A DNA stretch of 32,704 nt from Salegentibacter maritimus (GCF_016236915.1 NZ_JAEHOK010000030.1:1-32704), one strand, 5' to 3'; positions 8,869 to 18,516 are shown, counted from the first letter of the stretch. Program-made: numbers and translations. The notes: generated by a model not told the origin, from the letters alone.

Positions 8869-10446
8869 TTATTTTTTATCAGAAACAACTTTATATTCGT
8901 GGGTCTCAGTAAATATTCTTCCAAACATATCTTCAACTCTTACTTCTATGGTATGTACTCCCTCGGCCAATTTTGTTGGTATCTTACCACGCCAAAGATG
9001 TTTGCTCTTTACAGGATTTGAAGGACGTCTACCTGAAAAAAGCTCTTCGGTTAAATCCCATTCGTAAACCATAGCTACATACGTGGGATCATATTCTTCC
9101 ACATACTTCATCCTAGACCATTTTCCATCATCAACCCGGTATTCTACTTTGTCATTTTCGCTTCCCATAAAATAATTAACAAAAATTCCCGCTTTGGTAT
9201 TTTTATCTTTGGCCACCACTTTGGGAGAAAATATTTGCATTCTATAATCTTCCGACTCTCCTGCCACTTGATAATCTATAGTATATTTATTCTCCTCAAA
9301 ATTTATAATCGCATAACCTTTGGGTGTACCATCACGCATAGTTGAAATTGGAACACCTTTATCGTTTAATTTTCCAGAATACCAGTCTCCACTGGTTGTT
9401 CCTACATTAAAATGATGGTGAGGCTTTTCTCCTAACCAACCATCTTCTTTTTTAAAATAATCCTGTCTTTGAATGTGGGTGTGGGCCGAGAGAGAAAGGG
9501 TATTTGTAAAATCTTTAAGTATTTCAAAAAGCCGCTGCCTATCTTCATCTCTAAAAACATCGCCTTTGGGCTCACTAAAAGGTATGTGTACCGAAATAAC
9601 AATTAAATGATCTTTAGGGACGTGTTTTAAATCATTTTCAATAAAATTAAGCTGATCTTCCCTAAAGCCACCCCAATATCCTTTATTATCTCGTGGATCT
9701 GGATACAGTATATCGTCTAATACAATAAAATGAACCTTTCCATAATTAAAAGCATAATTAGGAGGTCCAAAATACTTTTCAAAGGTTTCATCACTATCCT
9801 CATCCCTGTCTACATCAAAGTTTAAGTCATGATTACCTATAACATTATACCAGGGCAAATCCAGCTTACTTACAGCATTGATGTAAGGATCAAATAAATC
9901 TAAATCATCTCCTACAAGGTCACCCAATGAAATACCAAATACTATATTTTTATTTCTCTTCACCTCCGAGATTAATCCCTTTTCAAAATAAGCCACCTGA
10001 GCTTCATTGTACATTTGCGGATCACCAAATATCAATGCCGAAAAATTTTCCTTTTCTTTTTCATTCTTAATCAAAGGGAAATTCAACTCTTGTGGCAAAT
10101 CACCTGTAACTTCCACTCCGGCATATCGCAAATTAGGCGAGCCTTTAGGTTTATGGTTGTAGTAAAATAGTGGTAAGTTATTTTCATCTACCGGATAATT
10201 ATATCCAGAAGGTTTTATCACAGAGATAATAAAATCGTTAGATGCGGGTAACTTATATTCACCTTTTTCGTTGGTTAGCACCACATCCTCCCCATTGGTT
10301 ACAGACACATTTGGAATTCCTGATTCATTTGAATCTAACTTTCCATTCCGGTTTTTATCCTCAAAGATCTTTCCGGTAGCATTTTGAGCAGCCAGAAATC
10401 CCGGAATGGTTAATAGTAAACAAGTAATAAGTTTTATTTTTTTCAT
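8869..10446 (-). CDS. Exported calcineurin-like phosphoesterase (MetallophosN/Metallophos/MetallophosC type)
   Basis: The 525-residue protein has a signal peptide (1-20, ending AAQ), an N-terminal beta domain (about 22-125) with a calcium-loop-like segment DKNRNGKLDSNE (30-41), a metallophosphatase core (about 135-330) and a C-terminal beta domain (about 385-520). Core metal-binding motifs are GDPQ (141-144), GDLVGD (175-180), GNHD (204-207), VHIP (286-289) and AHTH (321-324). The first motif has Gln where many relatives have His. Such enzymes hydrolyse phosphomono- or diesters with a two-metal centre; substrate here is unknown. The gene is divergent from the glp-pafA operon, which suggests a place in extracellular phosphoester breakdown. 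It is monocistronic, with its own terminator. Confidence 0.93.
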   Translation of the reverse strand: MKKIKLITCLLLTIPGFLAAQNATGKIFEDKNRNGKLDSNESGIPNVSVTNGEDVVLTNEKGEYKLPASNDFIISVIKPSGYNYPVDENNLPLFYYNHKPKGSPNLRYAGVEVTGDLPQELNFPLIKNEKEKENFSALIFGDPQMYNEAQVAYFEKGLISEVKRNKNIVFGISLGDLVGDDLDLFDPYINAVSKLDLPWYNVIGNHDLNFDVDRDEDSDETFEKYFGPPNYAFNYGKVHFIVLDDILYPDPRDNKGYWGGFREDQLNFIENDLKHVPKDHLIVISVHIPFSEPKGDVFRDEDRQRLFEILKDFTNTLSLSAHTHIQRQDYFKKEDGWLGEKPHHHFNVGTTSGDWYSGKLNDKGVPISTMRDGTPKGYAIINFEENKYTIDYQVAGESEDYRMQIFSPKVVAKDKNTKAGIFVNYFMGSENDKVEYRVDDGKWSRMKYVEEYDPTYVAMVYEWDLTEELFSGRRPSNPVKSKHLWRGKIPTKLAEGVHTIEVRVEDMFGRIFTETHEYKVVSDKK

Positions 10447-10832
10447 ATTAAAATATTTTGGAGGTGTAAATTTCAGTTTTAAACTTATTCCTATTGTTTA
10501 TAGAACGTGATTAAAAGGTTATATCTTCCAAAGCCACTTCCGGTCACTCAATAGAAAAGGTAACTTTCGGGATCCCTGAAACAATTTCAAAAAGCCTTTT
10601 CAACCATTCTTTTTTCAACCACTTTTACTTTAACGCTAAAACAAATGAAAAAAATAACCTCAAAGCTTCCGTAGAATATCTTTTCAGATTAATATCTATT
10701 ATCAACCTTAACTTTCATCAAATAAACAAACAAAATAATTTAAAATCAAAAATAAGCATAAAAAATTACTTTTTGTTTGTTTTAGTTTCTTTTTGATAAT
10801 ATATTTGAAACAGAATTTTAGTCAAACAAAGA
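10447..10832. other. Divergent promoter region between phosphoesterase and glpD
   Basis: 386 bases without a gene. It contains the glpD promoter (10776-10807) and, at 10708-10715, a TTAACTTT element that also occurs in front of the second susC and the VIT-type gene. No clear promoter was found for the leftward gene. Confidence 0.55.
10776..10807 (+). promoter_or_regulatory. Bacteroidota-type promoter of the glp-pafA operon
   Basis: TTTG (10776-10779), exactly 20 bases, then TATATTTG (10800-10807) matches the -33 TTTG and -7 TAnnTTTG consensus of the Bacteroidota housekeeping sigma factor. A start of transcription near 10813 would leave a leader of about 20 bases before the glpD ATG at 10833. 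No Shine-Dalgarno sequence is seen, as is usual in this phylum. The spacing also supports the ATG chosen for glpD. Confidence 0.8.
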
Positions 10833-12476
10833 ATGAAAAAGACAAATACCTGTGAGAATTCAGAGAATAATTCTTTTAAAAGAGACCATATACTTTCTAA
10901 ACTAAGCCCTTCTACAATCTGGGATGTTATAATTATTGGTGGCGGGGCTACAGGTCTTGGCACTGCTCTCGACGCAAGTTCCAGAGGTTTAAAAACATTA
11001 CTTTTAGAGCAAGCAGACTTTGCAAACGGAACTTCCAGCAGAAGCACCAAACTGGTACATGGCGGTGTAAGATATCTTGCACAAGGAAATTTGGGTTTGG
11101 TTATGGACGCATTAAAAGAAAGGGGCCTTATGATTAAAAATGCTCCTCATCTAGTAAAAATGCTTCCATTTATAATTCCAAGCTATAAAGCCTGGGATAA
11201 GTATTACTATGGAATTGGACTAAAAATTTATGATTGGATGGCAAAAAGCCTAAGGTTTCAGAAAACCAAGTTCCTAAGTAGAGAGGAAACTTTACTTCAT
11301 TTACCAAATTTAAATACAGAAAGCCTTAATGGAGGGGTGCTTTATTTCGACGGCCAGTTTGATGACACACGCCTAGCTATAAATTTAGCGCAAAGCGCCG
11401 CAGAGCAGGGAGCAGACCTTCTGAATTATTTTGAAGTAACCGCACTATCTAAGGATGAAGATAAAAAAATTACCGGTGTAAAAGCAAAAGATATCGAAAC
11501 CGGTAATTCATATAATCTCAAATCGAAAGTTGTTGTCAATGCAACGGGAGTTTTTGTGGATAATATTCTTAAAATGAACGATTCTTCAAAAACCCCATTA
11601 GTTAAAGCAAGCCAGGGAATTCACCTTGTTCTTGATAAATCTTTTATGAAGAGTGATCACGCCCTTATGATCCCCTCCACTTCAGATGGCAGGGTATTAT
11701 TTGCTCTTCCCTGGCATGAACATCTTCTTGTAGGAACTACTGATACCCCGGTAGAGCACCATCTTCTTGAACCTAGTGCTCTTGATAGCGAAATAGATTT
11801 TATTCTAAACAACCTTGAAGAATATCTTGCAAAAAAACCATCAAAGAAAGATATTTTAAGTGTCTTTGCAGGTCTTAGACCATTGGTACAGCCCAGTAAA
11901 GACAAAGGCACAAAAGAAATCTCCCGAGATCATAAATTAACCGTTTCCAGATCTAAGCTTGTTACCATTACAGGTGGCAAATGGACTACTTATCGTAAAA
12001 TGGCTGAAGATACCGTAGATTTAGCCATTGAAACTGGAAATTTAAAAAACACACCCAGCAAAACAGATCATTTAAAAATACATGGTGCTACCCGGAAGGT
12101 AACTGGAAATTATTTAGACATTTACGGAAGTGATGCAGAATTAATAATGAAATTAGCCAAAGATGAACCAAAATTACAAGAACGACTTCACCCGGAATTT
12201 CCAGTTATAAAAGCAGAGGTAGTTTGGGCTGCCAGAAAAGAAATGGCAAGGACTATCGAAGATTTTTTAGCCAGAAGAACTCGATTATTATTTTTGAATG
12301 CCAGGGCGGCTATTGATGCTGCAGAAGAAACAGCTAAAATCATGGCTGATGTTTTAGGGAGAGATACATCCTGGATAGATCATCAAACAAAAAACTTCAT
12401 TAAAATGGCACAAAAATACCTGCCCGAACCCTATAATCCAGTAAAACCAAAATCTAAAGAAATAGAAACCAAGTAA
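10833..12476 (+). CDS. glpD: Aerobic glycerol-3-phosphate dehydrogenase
   Basis: 547 residues, the normal GlpD length. It oxidises glycerol 3-phosphate to dihydroxyacetone phosphate and passes electrons to quinone at the inner membrane. Seen are the FAD-binding Rossmann loop GGGATGLG (36-43), the GlpD signature [16 protein letters not shown] (about 67-82), the [15 protein letters not shown] block (about 380-394) and the C-terminal cap domain with [20 protein letters not shown] (about 470-490). First gene of a four-gene unit: glpK begins two bases after its stop. Confidence 0.97.
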   Translation: MKKTNTCENSENNSFKRDHILSKLSPSTIWDVIIIGGGATGLGTALDASSRGLKTLLLEQADFANGTSSRSTKLVHGGVRYLAQGNLGLVMDALKERGLMIKNAPHLVKMLPFIIPSYKAWDKYYYGIGLKIYDWMAKSLRFQKTKFLSREETLLHLPNLNTESLNGGVLYFDGQFDDTRLAINLAQSAAEQGADLLNYFEVTALSKDEDKKITGVKAKDIETGNSYNLKSKVVVNATGVFVDNILKMNDSSKTPLVKASQGIHLVLDKSFMKSDHALMIPSTSDGRVLFALPWHEHLLVGTTDTPVEHHLLEPSALDSEIDFILNNLEEYLAKKPSKKDILSVFAGLRPLVQPSKDKGTKEISRDHKLTVSRSKLVTITGGKWTTYRKMAEDTVDLAIETGNLKNTPSKTDHLKIHGATRKVTGNYLDIYGSDAELIMKLAKDEPKLQERLHPEFPVIKAEVVWAARKEMARTIEDFLARRTRLLFLNARAAIDAAEETAKIMADVLGRDTSWIDHQTKNFIKMAQKYLPEPYNPVKPKSKEIETK

Positions 12477-12478
12477 AT

Positions 12479-13969
12479 ATGAAAAAACATATATTATCAT
12501 TTGACCAGGGTACCACGAGCTCCAGGGCAATAGTATTTAACGAACATGGGAATCCAATTTCCGTTGCGCAAAAAGAGTTTAAACAAATCTTTCCCAAACC
12601 AGGCTGGGTAGAACATGATCCCGATGAGATTTGGTCATCACAAATTAGTGTTGCAGCCGAAGTTGTTTCTAAGGCTAAATTGAAATCAGATGATATTCAT
12701 GCAATAGGGATAACCAACCAAAGGGAAACCACCGTAGTTTGGGATCGTGAAACCGGAGCCCCCATATATAATGCTATTGTATGGCAAGATAGAAGAACTT
12801 CAGATTACTGCGATGCTTTAAAAATTGAAGGGCACGAAGCAATGGTACAACAAAAAACAGGCTTGGTATTAGATGCTTACTTCCTGGCAACCAAAGTTAG
12901 GTGGATACTCGAAAACGTTGTAGATGCGAAAGAAAAAGCAAAAGCCGGCAAATTGGCATTGGGTACTGTTGATTCGTGGCTTGTTTGGAATTTAACCAAT
13001 GGTAAAGATCACCTAACCGATGTAACCAATGCATCAAGAACCTTACTTTTTAATATTCACACTTTAGACTGGGATGAAGAGTTATTGGAGTTATTTGAAA
13101 TCCCAAAAAGCATGCTTCCTAAAGTTTGTGATTCCAGTGGTAAACTTTCTGAGACCTCCGGAGAAATTTTTTCAAAAAAAATTCCTATCACCGGTATTGC
13201 CGGAGATCAACACGCCGCCCTATTTGGCCAAATGTGTACCGAGAAAGGAATGGCAAAAAATACGTATGGTACCGGATGTTTTTTATTAATGAATATTGGT
13301 GACCAGCCCATAATTTCAAAAAATAAATTAATAACTACCATCGCCTGGAAAATAGGTGATAAAGTAAATTACGCTTTTGAGGGAAGTATTTTTATTGCGG
13401 GAGCGGTTGTACAATGGTTACGTGATGGCATGGGATTGATTTCTTCGGCTGCAGATATTGAAGCATTGGCTGAACAGGTAGAAACTACAGACGGGCTTTA
13501 TCTTGTACCTGCTTTTGCAGGTTTGGGTGCACCACACTGGAATCAACACGCACGTGGCACTATTGTAGGAATTACCAGAGGAAGCAACCAAAGCCATATT
13601 GCAAGAGCCTCATTAGAAAGCATAGCTTATCAAACTTATGATGTTGTAAAAGCTATGGAAGCCGATAGCGAAATTAAAATTAAAGAATTAAGAGTAGATG
13701 GAGGAGCCACTGTAAATTCACTTTTAATGCAAATTCAAGCTGATATTTTGAGTACTCGCATTTTACGACCTGAAACTACAGAAACTACTGCATTGGGTGC
13801 TGCGTATTTAGCAGGTTTAGGAGCTGGAATATGGAAGGATATTGAAGAGATTAAATCTAAGTGGAAAGTTATGGAGAGTTTTAATCCGAATGATAAAATT
13901 CCTGTTCAGGAAATGCTTAATGGTTGGCAACGAGCTGTAAAAACTACTAATTGTTGGTCTAAAAATTAA
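12479..13969 (+). CDS. glpK: Glycerol kinase
   Basis: 496 residues, full length. It phosphorylates glycerol to glycerol 3-phosphate with ATP in the cytoplasm. The FGGY-kinase fold shows the ATP-site start [11 protein letters not shown] (7-17), the [14 protein letters not shown] segment (about 80-94), glycerol-site WQDRR (about 101-105), [13 protein letters not shown] (about 238-250) and the [17 protein letters not shown] signature (about 341-357). The two-base gap to glpD and six-base gap to glpF imply translational coupling. Confidence 0.98.
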   Translation: MKKHILSFDQGTTSSRAIVFNEHGNPISVAQKEFKQIFPKPGWVEHDPDEIWSSQISVAAEVVSKAKLKSDDIHAIGITNQRETTVVWDRETGAPIYNAIVWQDRRTSDYCDALKIEGHEAMVQQKTGLVLDAYFLATKVRWILENVVDAKEKAKAGKLALGTVDSWLVWNLTNGKDHLTDVTNASRTLLFNIHTLDWDEELLELFEIPKSMLPKVCDSSGKLSETSGEIFSKKIPITGIAGDQHAALFGQMCTEKGMAKNTYGTGCFLLMNIGDQPIISKNKLITTIAWKIGDKVNYAFEGSIFIAGAVVQWLRDGMGLISSAADIEALAEQVETTDGLYLVPAFAGLGAPHWNQHARGTIVGITRGSNQSHIARASLESIAYQTYDVVKAMEADSEIKIKELRVDGGATVNSLLMQIQADILSTRILRPETTETTALGAAYLAGLGAGIWKDIEEIKSKWKVMESFNPNDKIPVQEMLNGWQRAVKTTNCWSKN

Positions 13970-13975
13970 AGTATT

Positions 13976-14710
13976 ATGAATGAATTTACGGCTGAATTTA
14001 TTGGCACCATGTTCTTAATATTAATGGGAAATGGCGTGGTAGCCAACGTGGTTTTAAAAGGAACCAAAGGAAATGATAGCGGCTGGATAGTTATTACTAC
14101 CGGTTGGGCACTGGCCGTCTTTACGGGCGTTGTAATTGCTGCGCCCTATAGTGGGGCGCATATTAATCCGGCAGTTACACTAGGCTTAGCTATAGCCGGC
14201 GAGTTTCCCTGGGAGAAAGCCCCAATATTTATTGGAGCCCAAATGCTGGGAGCAATGGCCGGGAGCTTTTTGGTGTGGGCTATTTATAGGCAACACTTTA
14301 ATTGTACCACCAATTCCAACCTTCACCTGGCAGCATTTAGTACAGCCCCGGCAATACGGAATAAGTTTTCAAATCTACTGAGTGAAATCATTGGAACTTT
14401 CACTCTAATATTTGTAATATTCTATGTCACAAATCCTGTAATGGGAAATGAAAGTGAGACCCCAATAGGTATGGGGTCACTGGGAGCAATCCCGGTAGCC
14501 TTTTTGGTGTGGGCTATTGGCCTTTCTTTAGGCGGCACCACGGGCTATGCTATTAATCCAGCAAGAGATTTAGGACCGAGAATAGTTCATTCTCTGGTAC
14601 CTATAAAAAATAAATGCAAAAGTGACTGGAACTACTCCTGGATTCCCATTATTGGGCCTGTAATTGGTGCCTCCATAGCAGCAATAGCATACCTTTTCTT
14701 AAATAATTAA
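13976..14710 (+). CDS. glpF: Glycerol facilitator (aquaporin/MIP family)
   Basis: The 244-residue protein has six membrane helices and two half-helices carrying the NPA boxes: SGAHINPAVT (NPA 64-66) and GYAINPARDLGPR (NPAR 194-197). The Asp directly after NPAR marks the glycerol-conducting GlpF branch rather than water-only aquaporins. It lets glycerol diffuse through the inner membrane, where the co-encoded GlpK traps it. Six bases after glpK, 15 bases before pafA. Confidence 0.96.
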   Translation: MNEFTAEFIGTMFLILMGNGVVANVVLKGTKGNDSGWIVITTGWALAVFTGVVIAAPYSGAHINPAVTLGLAIAGEFPWEKAPIFIGAQMLGAMAGSFLVWAIYRQHFNCTTNSNLHLAAFSTAPAIRNKFSNLLSEIIGTFTLIFVIFYVTNPVMGNESETPIGMGSLGAIPVAFLVWAIGLSLGGTTGYAINPARDLGPRIVHSLVPIKNKCKSDWNYSWIPIIGPVIGASIAAIAYLFLNN

Positions 14711-14725
14711 ATAAAACCGCTCTAG

Positions 14726-16363
14726 ATGAAAGCTAAGTATCTTTTAATTTTTTGCCTCCTATTTATAACAAAAAATTATGCCCAACAACAAAATAACATC
14801 CAAAAACCTAAACTGGTGGTAGGAATCGTAGTAGACCAAATGCGATACGATTACCTTACGAGGTTTTGGGAACGATTTGAAGAAAACGGCTTTAAGCGAC
14901 TAGTTAGCGAAGGCTATAATTTTAAAAATCACCATTTTAATTACGTTCCCACCTATACAGGACCGGGGCATGCTTCTGTGTGGACCGGAACTACCCCTAT
15001 GAACCATGGTATTATTGGCAATAATTGGTTCGACAAAGTAAAAGGTGAATCTGTATACTGTACCGATGATGCCTCGGTTACTCCTATTGGAACTAATTCT
15101 GATGCAGGAAAAATGTCTCCGGTCTTACTTAAAACTACCACAATAGCCGATCAAAACAGGCTGCATACCCAAATGAAGGGAAAAACAATTGGGGTAGCCT
15201 TAAAAGATCGTGGCTCTATTTTGCCCGCCGGCCACACTGCAAATGCTGCTTATTGGTTTTCTGGAGGAAAGGAAGGGCGTTTCATTACAAGTTCTTTCTA
15301 TAGAGATGATTTGCCAAAATGGGTTCGTGATTTCAATGATTCAGGGAAAGTTAAATCTTACCTAAAAGAATGGAATACACTTTATGATATAGAAACTTAT
15401 ACTGAAAGTGGAATAGACGAAAACAATTTTGAAGCCGGGTTTAAAGGCAAAGAAAAAGCGACCTTTCCATATAATTTAAAAGCCTTAAGTAGCAAGAATG
15501 GAAACTTTGGTATTATAAGCGCTACTCCTTTTGGTAACGATCTAACCACCGATTTTGCACTGGCTGCAATAAAAGGAGAAAAACTTGGCGAAGACGAAAT
15601 TACTGATTTTTTAACCTTAAGCTTTTCCAGTACAGACTATGTTGGCCATAATTTTGGGGTAAACTCTAAAGAAATTGAAGACACTTATCTACGCCTGGAT
15701 AAAAACATAGCAGAGATATTGAATTTTCTGGACAAGAATATAGGCAAAGGAGCATACACTATATTCCTTACTGCCGACCACGGCGCGGTGAATGTACCTT
15801 CCTATTTACAATCGGTTAAAATTCCTGGGGGATATTTTAATGATTTAAAATTCACACAAGCTCTAAAAAAACATGTGTTTAGTGAATTTGGCAAAGACAA
15901 TTTAATTCAGGATGTCTCTAATGGACAGGTATTTTTTAATTATAAAAAACTTAAAGAAGCCAATATTAGCAGTGAAGAATTACAAAATTCTATAGCCTTG
16001 TTTTGTATTCAGCAAGAGCAAATTGATAAAGTTATAACACGCAAACAGCTTTTAGGTGCAAACTTTAGCAGTGGTATTAGGGGGTTAATTCAAAATGGTT
16101 TTAATCAGAAACGCAGCGGGGATGTGGTTTTTGTTTTGAATCCTGCGACTATTGTATACCCCAAAACCGGTTCTACTCATGGTAGCGGTCTTACTTACGA
16201 TACCCACGCCCCTCTTATCTTTTTTGGTGCAGGTGTAAAACAAGGAAGTACCACAGAACGTTCTGAAATCCCAGACATTGCACCAACGGTAGCTAGTATT
16301 TTAGGTATTGCCTTTCCCAACGGAACTAGCGGTAGACCTTTGCACAAAATGCTAGATCAATAA
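14726..16363 (+). CDS. pafA: PafA-family alkaline phosphatase (phosphate monoesterase), exported
   Basis: 545 residues with a signal peptide (1-19, ending AQ). It matches the Elizabethkingia (formerly Flavobacterium/Chryseobacterium) meningoseptica PafA enzyme nearly residue for residue at the active site: zinc ligands Asp37, Asp305, His309, Asp352, His353 and His486; nucleophile Thr78 in YTGPGH; Asn99 in GIIGNNWF; and the monoesterase-specific Lys160/Arg162 pair in ALKDRGS. The Lys/Arg pair and Asn point to phosphomonoesters rather than diesters. PafA enzymes act in the periplasm or outside and are known to resist inhibition by phosphate. It lies 15 bases behind glpF, so it is the fourth gene of the glycerol operon, an unusual partner that suggests glycerol phosphates are its natural substrates. 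Confidence 0.96.
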   Translation: MKAKYLLIFCLLFITKNYAQQQNNIQKPKLVVGIVVDQMRYDYLTRFWERFEENGFKRLVSEGYNFKNHHFNYVPTYTGPGHASVWTGTTPMNHGIIGNNWFDKVKGESVYCTDDASVTPIGTNSDAGKMSPVLLKTTTIADQNRLHTQMKGKTIGVALKDRGSILPAGHTANAAYWFSGGKEGRFITSSFYRDDLPKWVRDFNDSGKVKSYLKEWNTLYDIETYTESGIDENNFEAGFKGKEKATFPYNLKALSSKNGNFGIISATPFGNDLTTDFALAAIKGEKLGEDEITDFLTLSFSSTDYVGHNFGVNSKEIEDTYLRLDKNIAEILNFLDKNIGKGAYTIFLTADHGAVNVPSYLQSVKIPGGYFNDLKFTQALKKHVFSEFGKDNLIQDVSNGQVFFNYKKLKEANISSEELQNSIALFCIQQEQIDKVITRKQLLGANFSSGIRGLIQNGFNQKRSGDVVFVLNPATIVYPKTGSTHGSGLTYDTHAPLIFFGAGVKQGSTTERSEIPDIAPTVASILGIAFPNGTSGRPLHKMLDQ

Positions 16364-16461
16364 ATACACATTAACTGGCATCTTTAAAAAATATTAGATT
16401 AGCAAAGTCCCAGGCATAGGTTATAGACTAAAATAAGTATGTAAATTTTAAAATATAGAAA

Positions 16462-17136
16462 ATGAAATTTAGAAATTTTTCACTTGCAATCCTTCTACTT
16501 ACAACCACGGCAATGGTTTCCCAAAATATTAGTATTGATAGTTTACACAGACCCAGAAATTACCATATTCAGGTAAATCAATTTGAAAGCTACCCAAATT
16601 CTAAAGAAGATATAATATTTTTAGGCAACAGCATTACTGCCGGAACCAGTTGGAGTGAACTGTTAGGACTACCCAATGCGAAAAATCGTGGCATCTCGGG
16701 TGATACTACCTTTGGTATTTTGGAAAGATTGGATGAAGTTATAGAAGGAGAACCTGCAAAGGTTTTTATCCTTATTGGCATAAATGATATTGCAAGAAAT
16801 TATCCTGATGAGATAATTGTTTCCAACTATGAAAAAATAATAGATAGAATAAAAAATGGAAGCCCCGAAACAGAGGTATTTATTCAAAGTATTTTACCTG
16901 TAAATAATACATTTACACGATATAAGAACCATTACAACAAAGATGAACATATACTGGCTATTAACAAGGAGTTAGAAAAATTAGCGCAAACTTATAATGT
17001 TAACTTTATTGATCTTCATCCTCACTTTCTGGATGAAGAAGACCGCTTAAGCAAAAAATTTACTGAAGAAGGTTTACACTTAAACGCCACCGCTTATAAA
17101 ACCTGGGCAAAAATTCTTCAAGACTACTTGAATTAA
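16462..17136 (+). CDS. Exported SGNH/GDSL-family esterase
   Basis: 224 residues with a signal peptide (1-20, ending VSQ). The four SGNH blocks are present: FLGNSIT (53-59, Ser57 nucleophile), NRGISGD (75-81, Gly80 oxyanion), GIND (106-109, Asn108 oxyanion) and EEGLHLN (202-208, His206). In block V the residue three before the His is Glu203, where most relatives have Asp, so a Ser-His-Glu arrangement is implied. SGNH enzymes remove acyl or acetyl groups from lipids, glycans or thioesters. Located 98 bases after pafA on the same strand and followed by a terminator, it may be the end of the glp-pafA transcript. A lysophospholipase-like role fits the neighbours but is not proven. Confidence 0.92.
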   Translation: MKFRNFSLAILLLTTTAMVSQNISIDSLHRPRNYHIQVNQFESYPNSKEDIIFLGNSITAGTSWSELLGLPNAKNRGISGDTTFGILERLDEVIEGEPAKVFILIGINDIARNYPDEIIVSNYEKIIDRIKNGSPETEVFIQSILPVNNTFTRYKNHYNKDEHILAINKELEKLAQTYNVNFIDLHPHFLDEEDRLSKKFTEEGLHLNATAYKTWAKILQDYLN

Positions 17137-17163
17137 GAATATAATCCAACGGTATTTCAAATT

Positions 17164-17192
17164 AAAAAGAGAGGACTATATCCTCTCTTTTT
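17164..17192. terminator. Bidirectional intrinsic terminator
   Basis: Twelve-base perfect arms AAAAAGAGAGGA (17164-17175) and TCCTCTCTTTTT (17181-17192) enclose a five-base loop, with T runs on both strands. It lies between the convergent SGNH esterase gene (stop 17136) and the GDPD gene (stop 17220) and can serve both. Confidence 0.88.
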
Positions 17193-17219
17193 TAATTTCA
17201 CCGGGTAATTTGGCTAAAA

Positions 17220-18146
17220 CTATATTTTATTTAATACCCTTTCAGGGTAATCTGTAATAATACCATCAACCTCTAACTCCAACATTCTTTTTATATCTTT
17301 TTCTTCATTTACGGTCCAGGGAATCAATTCCATATTTTGCTCTTTAATAGAATCTACCACCAAATTACTTTTAAGCAGCTTATGGCTAGGACTGTAGATA
17401 TCTGGAGTAAAACCCAGTTTCTTTAAATTCTTATCTACCCCTTCTTTAGACACTAAATAAGCAAGTTCAACATCTGGATACTTCTCATTTAAAATTTTTA
17501 GAACATTTACATCAAACGATTGTAGATTAACCTTATTCTTTATATTTTTTTCTTCCAGTAAATTCATTACCAGGTCTACAAATTCATTTGGATTAGGCTG
17601 ATAAATCCCGTAATTCTTTTTAGAAGATTTAATTTCAATATTATATTTAACCTCATCAAGATTATTAACTTTAATATAATTTTCTACTGTATCTATCACC
17701 TCACTTAATAAAGGTTTATAGGTCTTTTGAAGCTTTTGATCTGGAAATAAGCGGTTTTTTCTGGAGCCGCTATCAAACTTTTTAATACTATCATAATCCA
17801 TTTTATAAAGATTATAATCCTTCTCATCTTCTTTAGCTATACTATCTCCTTCTGGAGTCAACATATATAAAGCTAACATAATAGGTTCGTGAGAAACAAC
17901 AATCTTCTTATCCTTAGAAACCACAACATCCAATTCCAGAACATCAGCACCTTTTTTCACCGCACTTAGAAAAGCGGGAATAGAATTTTCAGGGAAATTT
18001 CCTCGGTCTCCCCTATGTCCTTGAACTTCTACATCTAATTGGGAAATTTCATCTTTAGAACGCTCATTTTTATTAGTTTCATTTTTGTTCTTACAACTCA
18101 AGGAAGATATAAGAAATAAGCATAACAGCAATTTAGTAATTTTCAT
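17220..18146 (-). CDS. Glycerophosphodiester phosphodiesterase lipoprotein
   Basis: 308 residues beginning with a lipoprotein signal (SLSC, Cys18). The GDPD TIM-barrel shows HRG (44-46) with PEN (52-54), ELD (71-73) and HEP (86-88), covering the catalytic histidines and metal-binding acids, and a late NIEIKS strand and DGIITDYP ending. It hydrolyses deacylated phospholipids such as glycerophosphocholine or glycerophosphoethanolamine to glycerol 3-phosphate plus an alcohol. The family's usual length is matched; an insertion of about 50 residues after HEP is the common GDPD insertion domain. Being lipid-anchored, it would act outside the cytoplasm. It is convergent with the glp-pafA-esterase run. 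Confidence 0.95.
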   Translation of the reverse strand: MKITKLLLCLFLISSLSCKNKNETNKNERSKDEISQLDVEVQGHRGDRGNFPENSIPAFLSAVKKGADVLELDVVVSKDKKIVVSHEPIMLALYMLTPEGDSIAKEDEKDYNLYKMDYDSIKKFDSGSRKNRLFPDQKLQKTYKPLLSEVIDTVENYIKVNNLDEVKYNIEIKSSKKNYGIYQPNPNEFVDLVMNLLEEKNIKNKVNLQSFDVNVLKILNEKYPDVELAYLVSKEGVDKNLKKLGFTPDIYSPSHKLLKSNLVVDSIKEQNMELIPWTVNEEKDIKRMLELEVDGIITDYPERVLNKI

Positions 18147-18516
18147 TTTTTATTGAAATTTTGATTAATATTCATCAGCTAAATCAATTAGCCGGTTAAT
18201 AAGATTAATACATTAATATGGCCACATTAAGAGAAGTTTAAAAGCAATCTTTTTAATTATAATAATTGGTGATTTCTGGAGCTATTGCCACTTTAGCCTA
18301 GAAATAAAAAACATCTGTTAAGACCTAACAAATTAAACCTGCCGTAGTAATTACGGCAGGTTTTGCTAATCAATCCTTAGACCAATCACCTATTCAAATA
18401 TTTTATTGGTACCGCCAAAGGGTATAATACCCCGAAGCTTGCCACTAAATTAAAAATTTGTTTCCAACCAAGGCTTCGTGAGCTTGCCTCAGTTTACTCT
18501 TTTTTAACCTTCTCAA
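18147..18516. other. Intergenic region upstream of the GDPD gene
   Basis: 370 bases without a gene. It holds the terminator of the second susCD unit (18335-18364) and an inverted repeat GCTAA/TTAGC (18178-18182 and 18188-18192, five-base spacer) 32 bases in front of the GDPD start, which is a possible operator. No consensus promoter box was found. Confidence 0.45.
18335..18364 (-). terminator. Intrinsic terminator of the second susCD operon
   Basis: Twelve-base perfect arms AAACCTGCCGTA (18335-18346) and TACGGCAGGTTT (18352-18363) around a five-base loop, GC-rich core, with T-rich flanks on either strand. It sits 153 bases beyond the susD stop and before the GDPD gene. Confidence 0.75.

Noticed and set aside
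10766-11050. Minus-strand open frame overlapping the glpD start
   Set aside because: It runs through the glpD promoter and the FAD-binding region in antisense, with no domain support.
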